NCBI RefSeq assembly: GCF_963576675.1 | Contig: NC_088910.1 | Coordinates: 29,948,531 to 30,012,530 of the forward strand | Length of the DNA stretch: 64,000 nt | From: Euphorbia lathyris | Lineage: Eukaryota > Streptophyta > Magnoliopsida > Malpighiales > Euphorbiaceae | Direction of reading: 5' to 3' | Part shown: positions 9,891 to 20,030 of the stretch, piece after piece | Position numbering within the stretch: the first letter of the stretch is position 1 | How the letters are laid out: each line of letters opens with the position of its first letter | The notes under the pieces: generated by a model | Databases searched by the model: none | The model's input: the letters and a program-made list of their open reading frames with translations, nothing else | What the model was told of the DNA's origin: nothing | Program-made: the position numbers and the translations under genes

Positions 9891-11098
9891 TTGAAGAGCA
9901 AGTCAAGAAGATACTGAGGAGCCTTCCCAAAAGCTAGCAAGCCAAGAAAACTGCTGTTGAGGAAGCTCAAGACTTGACCACATACAAGTATGACGAACTC
10001 ATTGGATCTCTGCTGACCCATGAGATCTCAATAAAGAACTTTGAGGTGAAGGAGAAGTCTGAGGACAAGAAGAAAAAGTCTCTTGTCATGAAAGCTGACT
10101 CCACTGACGGGAGCTCAACAGATGATGAAGAGATGGCCATGTGCACTAGAAAAATGAAAAGGCTGTTCAGAAAGAATGATAAGTATTCAAAGAAGCCTTA
10201 CAAGAAGTTTGACAAGTACAAAGCTGAGTCCAGCGACAGCAAGTACAAGAAGGACAGCTCAAAGCCAATCACATGCTTTGAATGTCATCAAATTGGCCAT
10301 ATCAAATCAAGCTGTCCTACCTTGAGGAAGGAAAAGAAGAACAACAAGAAGGCAATAGTGGCAACTTGGAGTGATAGTGATGAGTCATCATCATCAGGAG
10401 CCGATGCCACTGAGTCAGCAAAGATCTGCTTCATGGCAGATGAGCTTGCTGAGCCTTGTGTTTCTGAGCATGCTGACCCCTCCGTTGCATCTGACGATGA
10501 GGCACACTCAACTGAGGTAATATCACTACCCCTGCTTAGAAATGAAATGATAAATGCCCTGAGTGACCTCTACACACTTATCAAAAAGTGTAATAAGAAG
10601 GTTAGAGCACTCGGCAAGCGATGTGACGAGATTGAAGAGGTCAAACTGAGTGACCTTCGATATCTTCTCCAAGACAACTCAACTTTGCATAGCAACGTAG
10701 AATCTATGTACAAGTTTGTCTCTGAGGTCCAATCAGATTCTAAGAAACTAAGAAAGTATGTCACATCTATTCAGAATCAACTCAAGGTTCCGAATAAAAG
10801 AAATATTCCTCTGAACACTCAGTACCGAAGTACTAGTCAGCAGAGATGGAATCCTCAGCGGAATGTCCAGTGTGACTTCTGTGGGAAGAAGGGACACACC
10901 ACAAAGGTGTGCTGGCATGCTCAGCACTGGGGTGCTGACCAGTCAGTGAGATATCCCAAACGGAAGGTCAGCTATGACTTCTATGGGAAAAATGGACACA
11001 CTGTCCAAGTGTGTCGTCATAAGATTAAATATGATGCTTTACCTGCTGAGCCTAACAAACAAGGACCCAAAAAGACTTGGGTACCTAAAGATAACTAG
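9891..11098 (+). pseudogene. Sirevirus-like copia gag, 5' truncated
   Basis: Gag C-terminal half of a Ty1/copia element. The UBN2-type capsid tail (EEQVKKILRSLPKS, then TYKYDELIGSLLTHEIS) is interrupted by TAG at 9935-9937, where a Trp is expected. It continues through a Lys/Ser-rich region to a zinc knuckle CFECHQIGHIKSSC, a second CDFCGKKGHTTKVC, and a third degenerate copy in which the first Cys pair is damaged (YDFYGKNGHTVQVC). The 1.2-kb size and multiple knuckles fit Sirevirus (SIRE/Maximus) Gag. The 5' LTR and gag N-terminus are missing. Pol follows in a separate frame at 11140. Confidence 0.8.
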
Positions 11099-11139
11099 TT
11101 ATATTGCAGGTAAGCCTGAGGTGTGCTGAGAAGTAAAAA

Positions 11140-12699
11140 ATGTGGTACATTGACAGCGCATGCTCGAGGCATATGACGGGTGATGAAACTCAGTTCATCA
11201 CACTTGTGCGTAAACGAGGTGGAAGCGTAAGTTTCGGAGACAACAAAAAGGGTAAGATAGTAGGGTCAGGAACCGTTGGTGGTAATCCTACTATTGAGTC
11301 AGTCTCCCTAGTCAGTGGACTTAAATATAACTTACTCAGCGTAGCTCAGCTATGCGATAACGGGAGAAAAGTTATATTTGATAACACTGGATGTAAAATA
11401 CTCGAGGGGAAAACAAACGAATTGATTTTAACTGCCCCTCGTATTGATAATGTCTTTATGCTGAATTTGGAAAAGAAATTTTCAAAAAATGTATGCTTAG
11501 TGTCAAAGGAAGAAAATTCCTGGCTATGGCACAAGAGACTTGGTCATGTAAGCATGGACCTCCTGGCCAAATTAGCAAGAAATCAATTAGTTGAGGGACT
11601 GCCAGAATTTAAGTTCGAAAAGGATCAATTGTGCTATGCTTGTCAGGCTGGAAAACAAACTAAAACATCTTTTCAAAGTAAAAACATTGTCTCAACCAAG
11701 CGTCCACTCGAGTTGCTACACTTGGATCTCTTCGGACTAGTCCAGACGCTGAGCTTGGGTGGTAGGAGATTTTTCTTGGTCATTGTAGATGACTTTTCTC
11801 GGTACACTTGGATCATCTTGCTGAGTAGCAAAGATGAAACCTTTGAGACATTTTCAACATTAGTAAGAAAACTTGAAAATGATAAAGACCTAAAGTTGGG
11901 TCACATCAGAAGTGATAATGGTGGAGAATTCAAAAACCAACAGTTTGTTGAATTCTGTGAAGCCAACAGCATTGACCATAATTTCTCTACTCCTAGAACG
12001 CCTCAACAGAATGGGGTTGTTGAAAGGAAAAACAGAACCAATCTTCTGAGTGTCATGACCTCACTCCAGTCTCAACAGCCCAAGCAGGAATCAATAACAA
12101 AGCTGGCCGAACTCCACCTGACAATGGTCAATCACATGAACTCTCTTCAGGGTCAACTTCAAAACCTGTCAGCTGCGAACTCCTTGTATGCAACTTCTGT
12201 TGAAGTTCATCAACTCTTCAACCAGCTTCAATCTGAGCAAGCAAGAACCAACGAGCAACTCTCTTCCTCCTCCCAATGCTCCATTGAGCAAATTAGTGAG
12301 GCTGTCCGTCTACTCAACTTGAGTAAGGAAGAGATGGAAACTGACCAACTCAAGACGAATGAAATTCTGAAGTATTCTCAAGTCACTATCAACCATGTGC
12401 GCCACTCGAATGCTCAACGTCAGTATTATGACTCGGCTCTGCTTAAGATGTTTCATCAAGCTTTTGCCATGCTAACTGACAGTATTACCTGGGTTGGGAA
12501 GTCTCAAGAATACATCCTGAGTATGCTCAGTGCCTCGGCTATCAGGGTTCCCCGTGAAATCTTGGATGATGGTATTCCTGTTTTTGATGGTATAAATGAA
12601 AGCACGCGCAAGCTTAAGGCATTCTCTGTTCGGTTAACTCGTGCTGCCCTCAACGATACCTTCATTCCTCCTCCTTCTGATGGTGGCAAAACGGGGTAG
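11140..12699 (+). CDS. Copia protease-integrase fused to a coiled-coil ORF by deletion
   Basis: Open frame of 519 residues. The N-terminal part is a normal copia pol start: protease with DSACSRHMTG, GAG-pre-integrase LWHKRLGHVS with CYACQAGK, and integrase with D (LHLDLFG), D (SDNGGEF) and E (NGVVERKN). Right after the integrase Glu (nt about 12036) the sequence switches without a frame break to about 220 residues rich in Gln, Ser and Leu (NHMNSLQGQLQNLSAAN, IEQISEAVRLLNLSKEEM) that look like coiled coil and not like pol. Integrase C-terminus, RT and RNase H are absent. The simplest reading is an internal deletion joining pol to the 3' accessory (env-like) ORF of a Sirevirus. Whether the fusion is translated is unknown. 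Confidence 0.75.
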   Translation: MWYIDSACSRHMTGDETQFITLVRKRGGSVSFGDNKKGKIVGSGTVGGNPTIESVSLVSGLKYNLLSVAQLCDNGRKVIFDNTGCKILEGKTNELILTAPRIDNVFMLNLEKKFSKNVCLVSKEENSWLWHKRLGHVSMDLLAKLARNQLVEGLPEFKFEKDQLCYACQAGKQTKTSFQSKNIVSTKRPLELLHLDLFGLVQTLSLGGRRFFLVIVDDFSRYTWIILLSSKDETFETFSTLVRKLENDKDLKLGHIRSDNGGEFKNQQFVEFCEANSIDHNFSTPRTPQQNGVVERKNRTNLLSVMTSLQSQQPKQESITKLAELHLTMVNHMNSLQGQLQNLSAANSLYATSVEVHQLFNQLQSEQARTNEQLSSSSQCSIEQISEAVRLLNLSKEEMETDQLKTNEILKYSQVTINHVRHSNAQRQYYDSALLKMFHQAFAMLTDSITWVGKSQEYILSMLSASAIRVPREILDDGIPVFDGINESTRKLKAFSVRLTRAALNDTFIPPPSDGGKTG

Positions 12700-13244
12700 A
12701 AAGAACAAGCTCAAAGAACTCAGCAAACAGGAGAAGCATCTAGAAGTCAGCAGAAATCAAAGGGAAAAGCGAAAGAGCATTCTGCTCAAGTCAGCAAGAA
12801 AAAATAGCTTGACTAGGATTGCTTGACTTAGATTTTAAAACTTGTAGTCTTTTCCTTATGTATTTTGCTGTGCTGACCATTAATACAAAACTATGCATGC
12901 ATCTACCTTCATCAAAACTGACTAAACTTATGTGATGCTTACTTATGTTTTGTGCTGAATAGTTAACGTATCTTCATTGAATCAACTGTGTTATATGCTT
13001 ACATTGCTTCATGATTGTCTGATGTGTTGATCTATAAGTTGACCTCTTTTATATGTCTTCTTAACTAAAACTCATTGAACAAAGAGATACTCAGCGTACT
13101 CTGATATCTAAATCTTCCGCAGAACTTAACTGAGTTAAATAGAATATGTTCCATAAGCTGACCTATGTCTGAAAACTGACCTTAGACTTACTTGATTAAA
13201 CCTTGAAATGTTTAAAGTAAAACAAAGTCAATAGCTCAACCCTT
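12700..13244. other. Copia 3' internal non-coding region
   Basis: No open frame of note after 12826. AT-rich, with recurring CTGAG/CTCAG words shared with the LTR. It leads into the polypurine cluster. Confidence 0.5.
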
Positions 13245-13342
13245 ACGGGGGAGTAACTTGAGAAAAACAAGGTCAACTATCATGGGGGAGCTCAACACTG
13301 AGTTCCTTACTGAATATTTTTGCCAACATCAAAATGGGGGAG
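13245..13342 (+). promoter_or_regulatory. Triplicated polypurine tract
   Basis: Three close copies of a G-run primer: ACGGGGGAG (13245-13253), CATGGGGGAG (13281-13290) and AAAATGGGGGAG (13331-13342). The last sits two bases before the LTR. Multiplied PPT motifs are a known signature of Sireviruses and support the lineage call. Confidence 0.8.
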
Positions 13343-13344
13343 TT

Positions 13345-14677
13345 TGTTGAAACACCTTTCCACATGATTTTGATTTGACAAAATTATTTATGTAAATGAT
13401 AAAAATATTCTAACACATTAAATTTAAATGCTTTGATTTATTCACACTAATGTGTTTGTTCAATGTTGAGTTAAATTGTTTTATAAGACATTAAGATAAA
13501 AAGCCTAAAGGCCCATAAGTGGAAGTCAAGCCCAAGTCAACAGATCAAGACCTCACGGCCCAAGAAGACAAAATGCAGTCGTTCTAAGCAAAGCGCTAGC
13601 TCAGCATGAAGAAGGATCGAGAAGCCTTCTATCAATTGCTTCAAGATGAAGCTGCTGAGTTGAACGACAAGAAGTACAAGTCAGCGGGAGAATAGAACCA
13701 ACTTGTAGACAAAGTATTTCTACTTTGGGTAAAGCTCAGAAGACGCAGTAAGCTGTCTGGAGGACTTTACTATAAATGGCGAAACATTCTGTTCATCTGA
13801 CGAAAAGCTGCTAAGCACTGCCATAGACAGAAGATACAAGAATCTCATTGGCCAACGACACTGAGCACGTCCAGAGTGAAAGCGACAGGAAGCCGTTTGA
13901 CTCCAACGGTTATTTCGAAATTCGAAATCACCGGTGCTTGAAGTGTCACTATAAATAGGCCTTTCAAATGCTTCATTCGAGGCAGATCTTCAATCAAGTC
14001 GAAACGCTGACCAAATTCATACTTGAAGTTCTGTGAGAAAAGCAAAGCAAACCTTACACCAATTCCAATCTTTGTGTAAAAGTCTAGAGTGAATTCATTC
14101 ATCTAAAGTGTCTTAGCAATTGTTGTTTAGGACAAACACTTATCATTTCTAGAAGAATAGAAAGGAGAAGCTGAGTACTCGGTTATAGTACTCAGCGGTA
14201 GTTATAGGAGTGAGTAGAGGAATAGAGGAAGGTACTCTTGTATACTCAGCTTCTATTGTAAAAGGTTTCGTGCTCTACCTTTAAAGAGCTCAGTAGAGGA
14301 TTCAAAAAGCTCGGAACGAGTTCCGGGGACTGGACGTAGGCGGAGAGGCCGAACCAGGATATGTCTGCTGAGTAACATATTTCTAACCTTTAAACTCCTT
14401 TATATATTGCTTGCTATTAAAACTGACTAAGTAACGAACTCACGCTGAGTTGAGTGCACTAAGAAGCTGAGTTCAGGAATAGACTTAAGTGCTATCTCCT
14501 GACTCAAGGAAAGAAGCAGACTTAGTCACCAGTTGACTAAGCTTGTGTCTTAAATCTACTTAGCGCCGCTGTGTAAACCTTTTCTCAAAGAAAAGAAGTC
14601 AGTCTCAACGGACAAAATTTTAAATAGTTCATATCCCCCCCTTGGAACTAACCTTGTCACGTTATACGGGACCAACA
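13345..14677 (+). mobile_element. Sirevirus-like copia 3' LTR
   Basis: Starts TGTTGAAACACC after the PPT and ends GGGACCAACA, giving 1333 bp with TG...CA termini. The C-run followed by TTGGAACTAACC near 14630 is typical of the U5 end of such elements. No second LTR is present, so the 5' part was lost before or with the junction at 9890 and no target duplication can be checked. Confidence 0.75.
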
Positions 14678-14683
14678 TAGTGC

Positions 14684-15039
14684 ATATCAAATAGATCACA
14701 GTCATCCAAACAAAGATGAAAAGCCTCCATAGCCCGATAATTATCACAACGTCCTCCATCCTTCTCGTGTGAATACAAAATTTCATTAAAATCCCAAAAA
14801 CAAATCCATGGCAGAGATTCCCGAGAATGTAGATCCCGCATCATCTCCCACGTACACCATTTATTCATAGTTTCTAGCCATCCATAAACACATGTGCCTC
14901 TCCAAAACAACTGATCCACATCATTGGCAATACGGAAGTGAATACAATGTTGTGAATAACCTAGAATAGATAATTTTATATCTCTTTTCCAAAAGAGCAT
15001 TAAACCACGTGAACGGCCAACTGGATCAACAAAAAACAT
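14684..15039 (-). pseudogene. LINE ORF2 endonuclease fragment
   Basis: Minus-strand frame of about 118 residues resembling the endonuclease/exonuclease/phosphatase domain of plant L1 LINEs: VDPVGRSRGLMLFWK, then LPWICFWDFNEILYSHEKDGG, where FGDFNEIL is usual (Gly to Trp change at the active-site strand), and CDLFDMHY. It is cut at 14683 by the copia LTR and ends before 15040, where Athila sequence begins. RT and the 3' end are absent. Confidence 0.75.
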
Positions 15040-15222
15040 CTGAAAAGCGTTTTGAGTTTAAAATCATTTTTATTCAAAATCTCTGCAGAGATTTCTAAAA
15101 TCTCAACTGAGATTTTTAGAGTCTTAGACTAGGGAAAGTTTCTGCTCGCGTAGAGATTTTTAGAATCTCCGCCACGACTATTGGAAGAGGTCGACATACA
15201 TCTTTGCTAAATAGCAAAGCAT

Positions 15223-15257
15223 GTCACGATCGAGATTCCAAGAATCTCGATCACGAC
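15223..15257. repeat. GAGATT/AATCTC hairpin 1 (Athila)
   Basis: GATCGAGATTC / GAATCTCGATC arms of 11 bp around a 3-nt loop, with outer arms GTCAC/ACGAC partly pairing. Simpler relatives precede it near 15088 and 15149. It lies upstream of the ORF at 15515. Confidence 0.8.
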
Positions 15258-15514
15258 ACGGCCTTATTTTAGAGCTGTCATCTTTGTTTCTTCTATTTTC
15301 CTAAGTTATCTGCTCTATTTCGAATTTTAAGTCAGTTTTTTACCTAAAAGGTACCAATTTGACACCTTTTCATTCTTAACAGACATAATTTTTGGTTTTA
15401 GTAACCTATAAATTGAACAATTTTTAGAATTATATTATCTTTTCATCTCTTTCAGAAATTCTGAACTTCTCTCTTTCAATTTATCAAGTTACATACACAA
15501 ATATTACTTTAGAC

Positions 15515-16377
15515 ATGACTTCCTCTCCAAAAACTAGTAAGCAAAATGCGTCTGCTCATAGCAAACGTGTTGATATATCAACACGTTACGATGCATGGTT
15601 CCCCATTTTTAATAAAGATGAAGAACGAAGATATCTACATTTTAGTTACATCATCTTTTGTGGCATGATGTATATGGACGAGTTCCTAAACGATGAACTC
15701 GGAATTAGCGATGACATGAATCGCTACATTGCAAACTTAGGATGGACTAAGTTTTCATCCATACGATTCCTAGTAATAGGTAATTGGGTGGTCGAGTTCT
15801 TTTCCACAGTACGTTTCATCAACAAACGACGGGTTCGTCTCAGTTTCCAAAACGGGGGAAAGGCATACACATTCGGATATCCCGAATTGCATGAATGGTT
15901 TGGATTCCCGCTAAGGGATACAACTCAGTACCATCCTCGAAGAGATATGACTTCCCCAGATATATAGAGAATGTTGACAGGATTCTGGAGATTCAATCCG
16001 CGTCTTGCTTTCAACAAATCAATTAATCGAACTCTATGCTGTATCTCCATAAGTATCTTTATCACAGTTTGTTTGGACGTGTTAATAGTAGTGTTGTCCG
16101 TGACACCGATCTGTACGTATTAGGCGACATATTTCAGGGTAATACCATTAATTCCTCAAAGATTTTAATGGAGGGATTGATAGCCGCCTCTCGTTCGAAG
16201 AACAAGACGGTTGGGTATGGGAGTATAATCTGTGGAATAATTTTAGGTGCCAAGGGCACGATTTCAGTACCTTGGAACGAGAACGGATTATATCCCGTCC
16301 TTGACTTCGAGTTTTTAGAAAATGAAGGGCTAGTCAAACGTGTATTTCATCTTGGTCCACGATTTCTTTCTCCATAA
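15515..16377 (+). pseudogene. Athila-type accessory ORF, copy A
   Basis: Opens MTSSPKTSKQNASAHSKR and runs 150 codons through DAWFPIFNKDEERRYLHF, NLGWTKFSSIRFL and YPELHEWFGFPLRD to a TAG at 15965. It then continues after a frameshift near 16025-16036 as MLYLHKYLYHSLFGRVN and GYGSIICGIILGAKG. The pattern (short ORF, GW..F, EFL, E(L/M).EWFGFP) resembles the Athila ORF-1/accessory family of gypsy elements, whose function is not settled. A paralogous ORF lies at 17132. No transmembrane segment is obvious. I am fairly sure of the Athila link and less sure which Athila ORF it is. Confidence 0.55.
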
Positions 16378-16806
16378 GAAAGACAGGTTTTTATTCAAGC
16401 CAAAATCAATCGGGCCAATGCACGATGAATTCATGTTCATCAGGATGATGTTTAATTTTATTTATGTATGATTGTTTTAAGTGATTTTCTATAATGTATA
16501 TATGTTTTAATTAAGTGATTAATGTAAATATGTGTTTATGATTAATAAAGTTTTAATTCTTTCCTTATTTATTTCTTTTTAATTAAGGCAATACCTTTTG
16601 GTTACCCTTAAATTTAATGTTTCAGTTTTGTTTTTAAGTTTCAGGAATTAAAATGATCATTAATGACACATAATTGCAAGAAGAATTGAATTTTTCCAAG
16701 TTGAAATTGTAAAAAATATCAGATTTTAGGGTTACAGGTCCAAAATCTCTGGACGAATAGCGAAACAGGTGATTCAGGAAGAATTAATCCCCCTGAAAAC
16801 TCCCTA
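16378..16806. other. AT-rich Athila internal spacer
   Basis: No gene is seen. It connects the decayed end of ORF copy A to the hairpin and leader of copy B. Confidence 0.5.
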
Positions 16807-16839
16807 TCGCGATCGAGATTCCAGGAATCTCGATCGCGA
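16807..16839. repeat. GAGATT/AATCTC hairpin 2, perfect 16-bp arms
   Basis: Arms TCGCGATCGAGATTCC and GGAATCTCGATCGCGA pair perfectly around a single A, making a 33-bp palindrome. It lies about 290 bp upstream of the ATG at 17132, as hairpin 1 does for the ORF at 15515. Confidence 0.95.
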
Positions 16840-17131
16840 CACGCATGATTTAATGCGGACAATGAACCTAAAAATCTACCTTTTCCTATTCCAGCTCTAA
16901 AAATACACCTATTCTTCTTCCCTATTTATTACCCATCAATCACACCTATATACATCACCTCCTACTTTCACCAATCAATAACTTTTACTCTTCCCAAAAC
17001 TCAAGATTCATCATCTTCCCCGTATATCTTTCCCTATTCATCATTTTCCCTAAAACCTACCATTACTCAACCATTTTCATCTTATTTTCTTTCATCTCTC
17101 TAAACTCTCTCAACCAAATTCAAGCACAAAA

Positions 17132-17490
17132 ATGCCTAGACAAAAGAGGGTTGCCCACAAAACAAAAACCACACAAGCCAGCCATTTACGGGTCCAATAT
17201 GGAGCGACTTTCAACATCGAGACGGATGTGGAGGGACGTCGCTATCAACACTTTTCCGAAAGCAAAATGGAGTTCACTAATATGCAGTTTTTAGACTTCG
17301 ATACGGTAAATGCTTTCTCATTGTCCGAACGTATTGATGAATATTTAAGCGTTCTTGGTTGGAAAAAGTTTGCTAGTATGCGTTTTACGCATATTGAGTC
17401 GGACATTGTGGAGTTTTTGGTTATCTTGGGTTATAATAAGAAGCATGGTATTATTTCCTTCAGAAATAAAAATGTAAGATTTGAGGTCGG
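17132..17490 (+). pseudogene. Athila-type accessory ORF, copy B, 5' part
   Basis: Opens MPRQKRVAHKTKTTQASHLR and carries the same skeleton as copy A (LGWKKFASMRFTHIESDIVEF versus LGWTKFSSIRFLVIGNWVVEF, with a similar II.FRNKN.RF strand). Coding sequence stops at 17490 where a solo LTR is inserted; the frame resumes at 19019 after the target duplication. The last few residues of the apparent open frame, up to 17526, are LTR sequence. Divergence from copy A in the same window suggests an internal duplication or two Athila copies. Confidence 0.6.
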
Positions 17491-17768
17491 TGTTAAGCCC
17501 AAAATATACCTAAAATATCATATATAAATACGTTAAATTTACATTGAAATCGTGCTAATTATATTCATTTGGAATACTTTTACGTCTTTATTTACTTCTT
17601 TGATGCAAGGTACTCAATTATTTGGTTAAATCCAAATAGGAGCTAAAACAGAGCTAAAACAGAGCTAAAATGGAGGAAAAACCTAAAAAACGTACCAAGA
17701 ATACGTATCAGTCAAAAGAACGCTCAAGGAGGACAAGAAGCAGTTGAAAGATGGGGAGACAAGTCCTT

Positions 17769-17803
17769 GTCACGACTGAGATTTTCATAATCTCAGTCGC
17801 GAC
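17769..17803. repeat. GAGATT/AATCTC hairpin 3 (solo LTR)
   Basis: Arms GTCACGACTGAGATT and AATCTCAGTCGCGAC, one mismatch, 5-nt loop. Inner arm bases are CTGAGATT/AATCTCAG instead of TCGAGATT/AATCTCGA, so both sides changed together. Confidence 0.9.
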
Positions 17804-17857
17804 TTACGAAAGGCGTCACGGAAAAAAAGGCAATTTCAACTCGCCCCTGCACCCCCT

Positions 17858-17892
17858 GTCGCGACTGAGATTTTCAGAATCTCATATGAGAC
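17858..17892. repeat. GAGATT/AATCTC hairpin 4 (solo LTR)
   Basis: Left arm GTCGCGACTGAGATT matches hairpin 3, but the right arm has drifted after AATCTCA. A smaller CTCATATGAG palindrome is present at its end. Confidence 0.7.
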
Positions 17893-19018
17893 AGCGAAGA
17901 ATTCTGCACATATTTCACATGTTTTAATCCGAGAAACGCGTCTGTTCGTTTGGATAAAAGCGACCCTTCACCAACGGACACGACCCATCATTTACAACCC
18001 TTCAACAACTATAAATAAGTGATCCATTTCAGAAATTAATGTTGTTGGTTAAGTTAGAAAAGTTAGAGAAGAGAGTTATTATGTTGAGTTTCTGACTCAG
18101 AAAGCTAGATTTCATTTCTGTAAACAAACTTGATGTACACAAGTTGTTATTAGATTAGTTATAAACACAGTATTAGTTTAGTTTCAAAGGTAGATCAGAG
18201 ACAAGTTTTCATTCTGGTAGTGGACTGACCAGTCTCTATTCTGAAGATTCAGCGAGAAGAATTAACGGCTGAAGCGTATAAGGTCTGACAAACCTACGGA
18301 GTTTGAGGGAAAGATTGACAACCCAGATCTCAAAGTTTTCATCGCAATGCTCTCCATGTTTCTACTTCTCTGTTAACTTGTGAAGATTCACATTTCATTA
18401 ATGATATATTTATTTTATGCAATACATTCTTTCTGTTGTTATTTTGATATTATTCTGACAAAATGATTTTCAAAATGATAAACTGGTGTTTTTATTAAAA
18501 CGTTCTATTCCATCTTATTCATATAAGAACTTTGTTGAACACTTGACAGATTTAGTTTTTATGGATGATATGATCGCTGATCGCGGCTTATCAGATATAA
18601 AATACTAATTTGATTAAGGTAGAAATCTGCTCCGAACCAGAGAGATTTCTACGGTTCAAAGCCTTTTAATTGAATAAATTCCTATATTATTACATGTCCA
18701 TAATCTTACCAAAGTTAAAGTTGTTTTCCTTGCTTTATGAAAATAAGTTTTATACCTTCTATTTATTCCAAATACGGAAGCATCTGTCTTGTAATCAAAA
18801 TCTCAAGACAGAATTGTTCTCTAAGTTCAATATAATATTCTCATCTAATCCTAATTTATCCGAACCAATACAATCAATTAAACGATTTTCCTTAGTTAAA
18901 CCTAAAGACGTGAATAAAACTGAATTGAATAAGTTTTTAGTTAAAAAGCGTTCCCTGTGGGTTCGATATCTTTTATTACTACAAGCGTATACCGTGCACT
19001 TGCGGAAATCGCTCAACA

Positions 19019-19130
19019 GTCGGGTATGAGGAGATGGGTGAGTGGTTTGGTTTTCCTACCCAAGAAAAAGTAAGTAAACGGTACTTTTGGCCACGATTGC
19101 GACCACCCTTATCACGGTCGAGGTATGAAA
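19019..19130 (+). pseudogene. Athila-type accessory ORF, copy B, 3' part
   Basis: Resumes the frame broken at 17490 with GYEEMGEWFGFPTQEK, equivalent to GYPELHEWFGFPLRD in copy A. It decays after about 19090. Its position exactly after the GTCGG duplication shows it was once joined to 17132-17490. Confidence 0.65.
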
Positions 19131-19286
19131 GGAACGTTAAAATAAAAGCAAATTAAACGTGTTTAAAGTTTAAAGTAACGATTGCGTCCACCCATGGCAT
19201 GGTCGGAACCTTTTAAATGAACACAAATAAATTAATTAATGTATATAAAGTCACGATCGAGACCACCCTTATCACGGGCGTGACTA
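19093..19286. repeat. Three spaced copies of a CGATTGCGACCACCC motif
   Basis: Near-copies at about 19095, 19179 and 19251: CGATTGCGACCACCCTTATC, CGATTGCGTCCACCCATGGC and CGATCGAGACCACCCTTATC, each followed by CACGG or CATGG and TCG-like sequence. The first and third have short inverted arms (CGACC/GGTCG; GTCACG/CGTGAC). Confidence 0.7.
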
Positions 19287-19628
19287 GGGAATAAATTAAA
19301 CATAAGTCCTTATTAAATCCATATTTATATAATAGTTTAGGTTTGGGAAAGGAAATTTTGTGCTTTTAAATACCTTGAGACGAAAGACTAAAAAACATGT
19401 GTGCTTACACCGTCCCAAATGCTTCAATATAAAAATTAAAATAAAAGACGGATGGTATATCGCCTTTACACTAGCTATTTTGATGTTTTGCGCATAAATT
19501 TACCTTGTAAGATTCATCTTTCGGTTTAACTAATTTTAAAAAGGATATGTGGAAATATGTTCTATTTTTATAAAAAGATTGATTGAAGAATAAATTCAGT
19601 GAAATTTTGCTCGGGACTAGCAAAAGCT

Positions 19629-19641
19629 TAAGTGTAGGAGA
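19629..19641 (+). promoter_or_regulatory. Athila polypurine tract (decayed)
   Basis: AAGTGTAGGAGA, preceded by GGGACTAGCAAAAGC, directly before the TGATAAG LTR start. This arrangement is the usual Athila 3' junction. Confidence 0.55.
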
Positions 19642-19911
19642 TTTGATAAGCCCAAAATATACCTAAAATAACGTTAATAATTATGTCAGTTTCGTATTGA
19701 AATCATGTTAATTATATCTGTTTAGAATACTTTTACGTCTATATTTGTTTCTATTGTGCAAGGTACTTAATTATTTGGGAAAATCCAAATAGGAGCTAAA
19801 ACGGAGCAAAAACGAGAGAGAAATCACATTTACAAGCTAAAAGGCATGTTTGATTCAGAGGCCGTGACGAAGGAGTTGGGAAAGATCTTGAAACGGAGAC
19901 AAAAGTCTCTA

Positions 19912-19944
19912 TCGCGACCGAGATTCCCAATATCTCGATCGCGA
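19912..19944. repeat. GAGATT/AATCTC hairpin 5 (Athila LTR)
   Basis: Arms TCGCGACCGAGAT and ATCTCGATCGCGA with a single C/T difference that would still pair as a G-U wobble in RNA. Confidence 0.9.
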
Positions 19945-20003
19945 CACACATTTTCTAGACAAGGAAACGCGCGTTCGTGCATAATTCTCCCTCAACCCAA
20001 AGC

Positions 20004-20030
20004 CGTGACCGAGATTATTGGAATCTCGAC
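20004..20030. repeat. GAGATT/AATCTC hairpin 6 (Athila LTR)
   Basis: Core CGAGATT and AATCTCG around ATTGG; the outer arms no longer pair. Confidence 0.7.

Larger units (their letters stand above)
17491..19018 (+). mobile_element. Solo Athila LTR with GTCGG target duplication
   Basis: Starts TGTTAAGCCCAAAATATACC and ends CGCTCAACA (1528 bp). It is flanked by GTCGG at 17486-17490 and 19019-19023. Related along its length to the LTR at 19644-21136 (shared start, GGTACT..ATTATTTGG and the TTCCCTGTGGGTTCGATATC tail). The exact 5-bp duplication with no internal region means a solo LTR left by LTR-LTR recombination, inserted into ORF copy B. Confidence 0.9.

Noticed and set aside
18670..19029. 119-codon plus-strand frame, and a similar minus frame at 21033-21257
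   Set aside because: Both lie in the tail of the two Athila LTRs; AT-rich with no motif.
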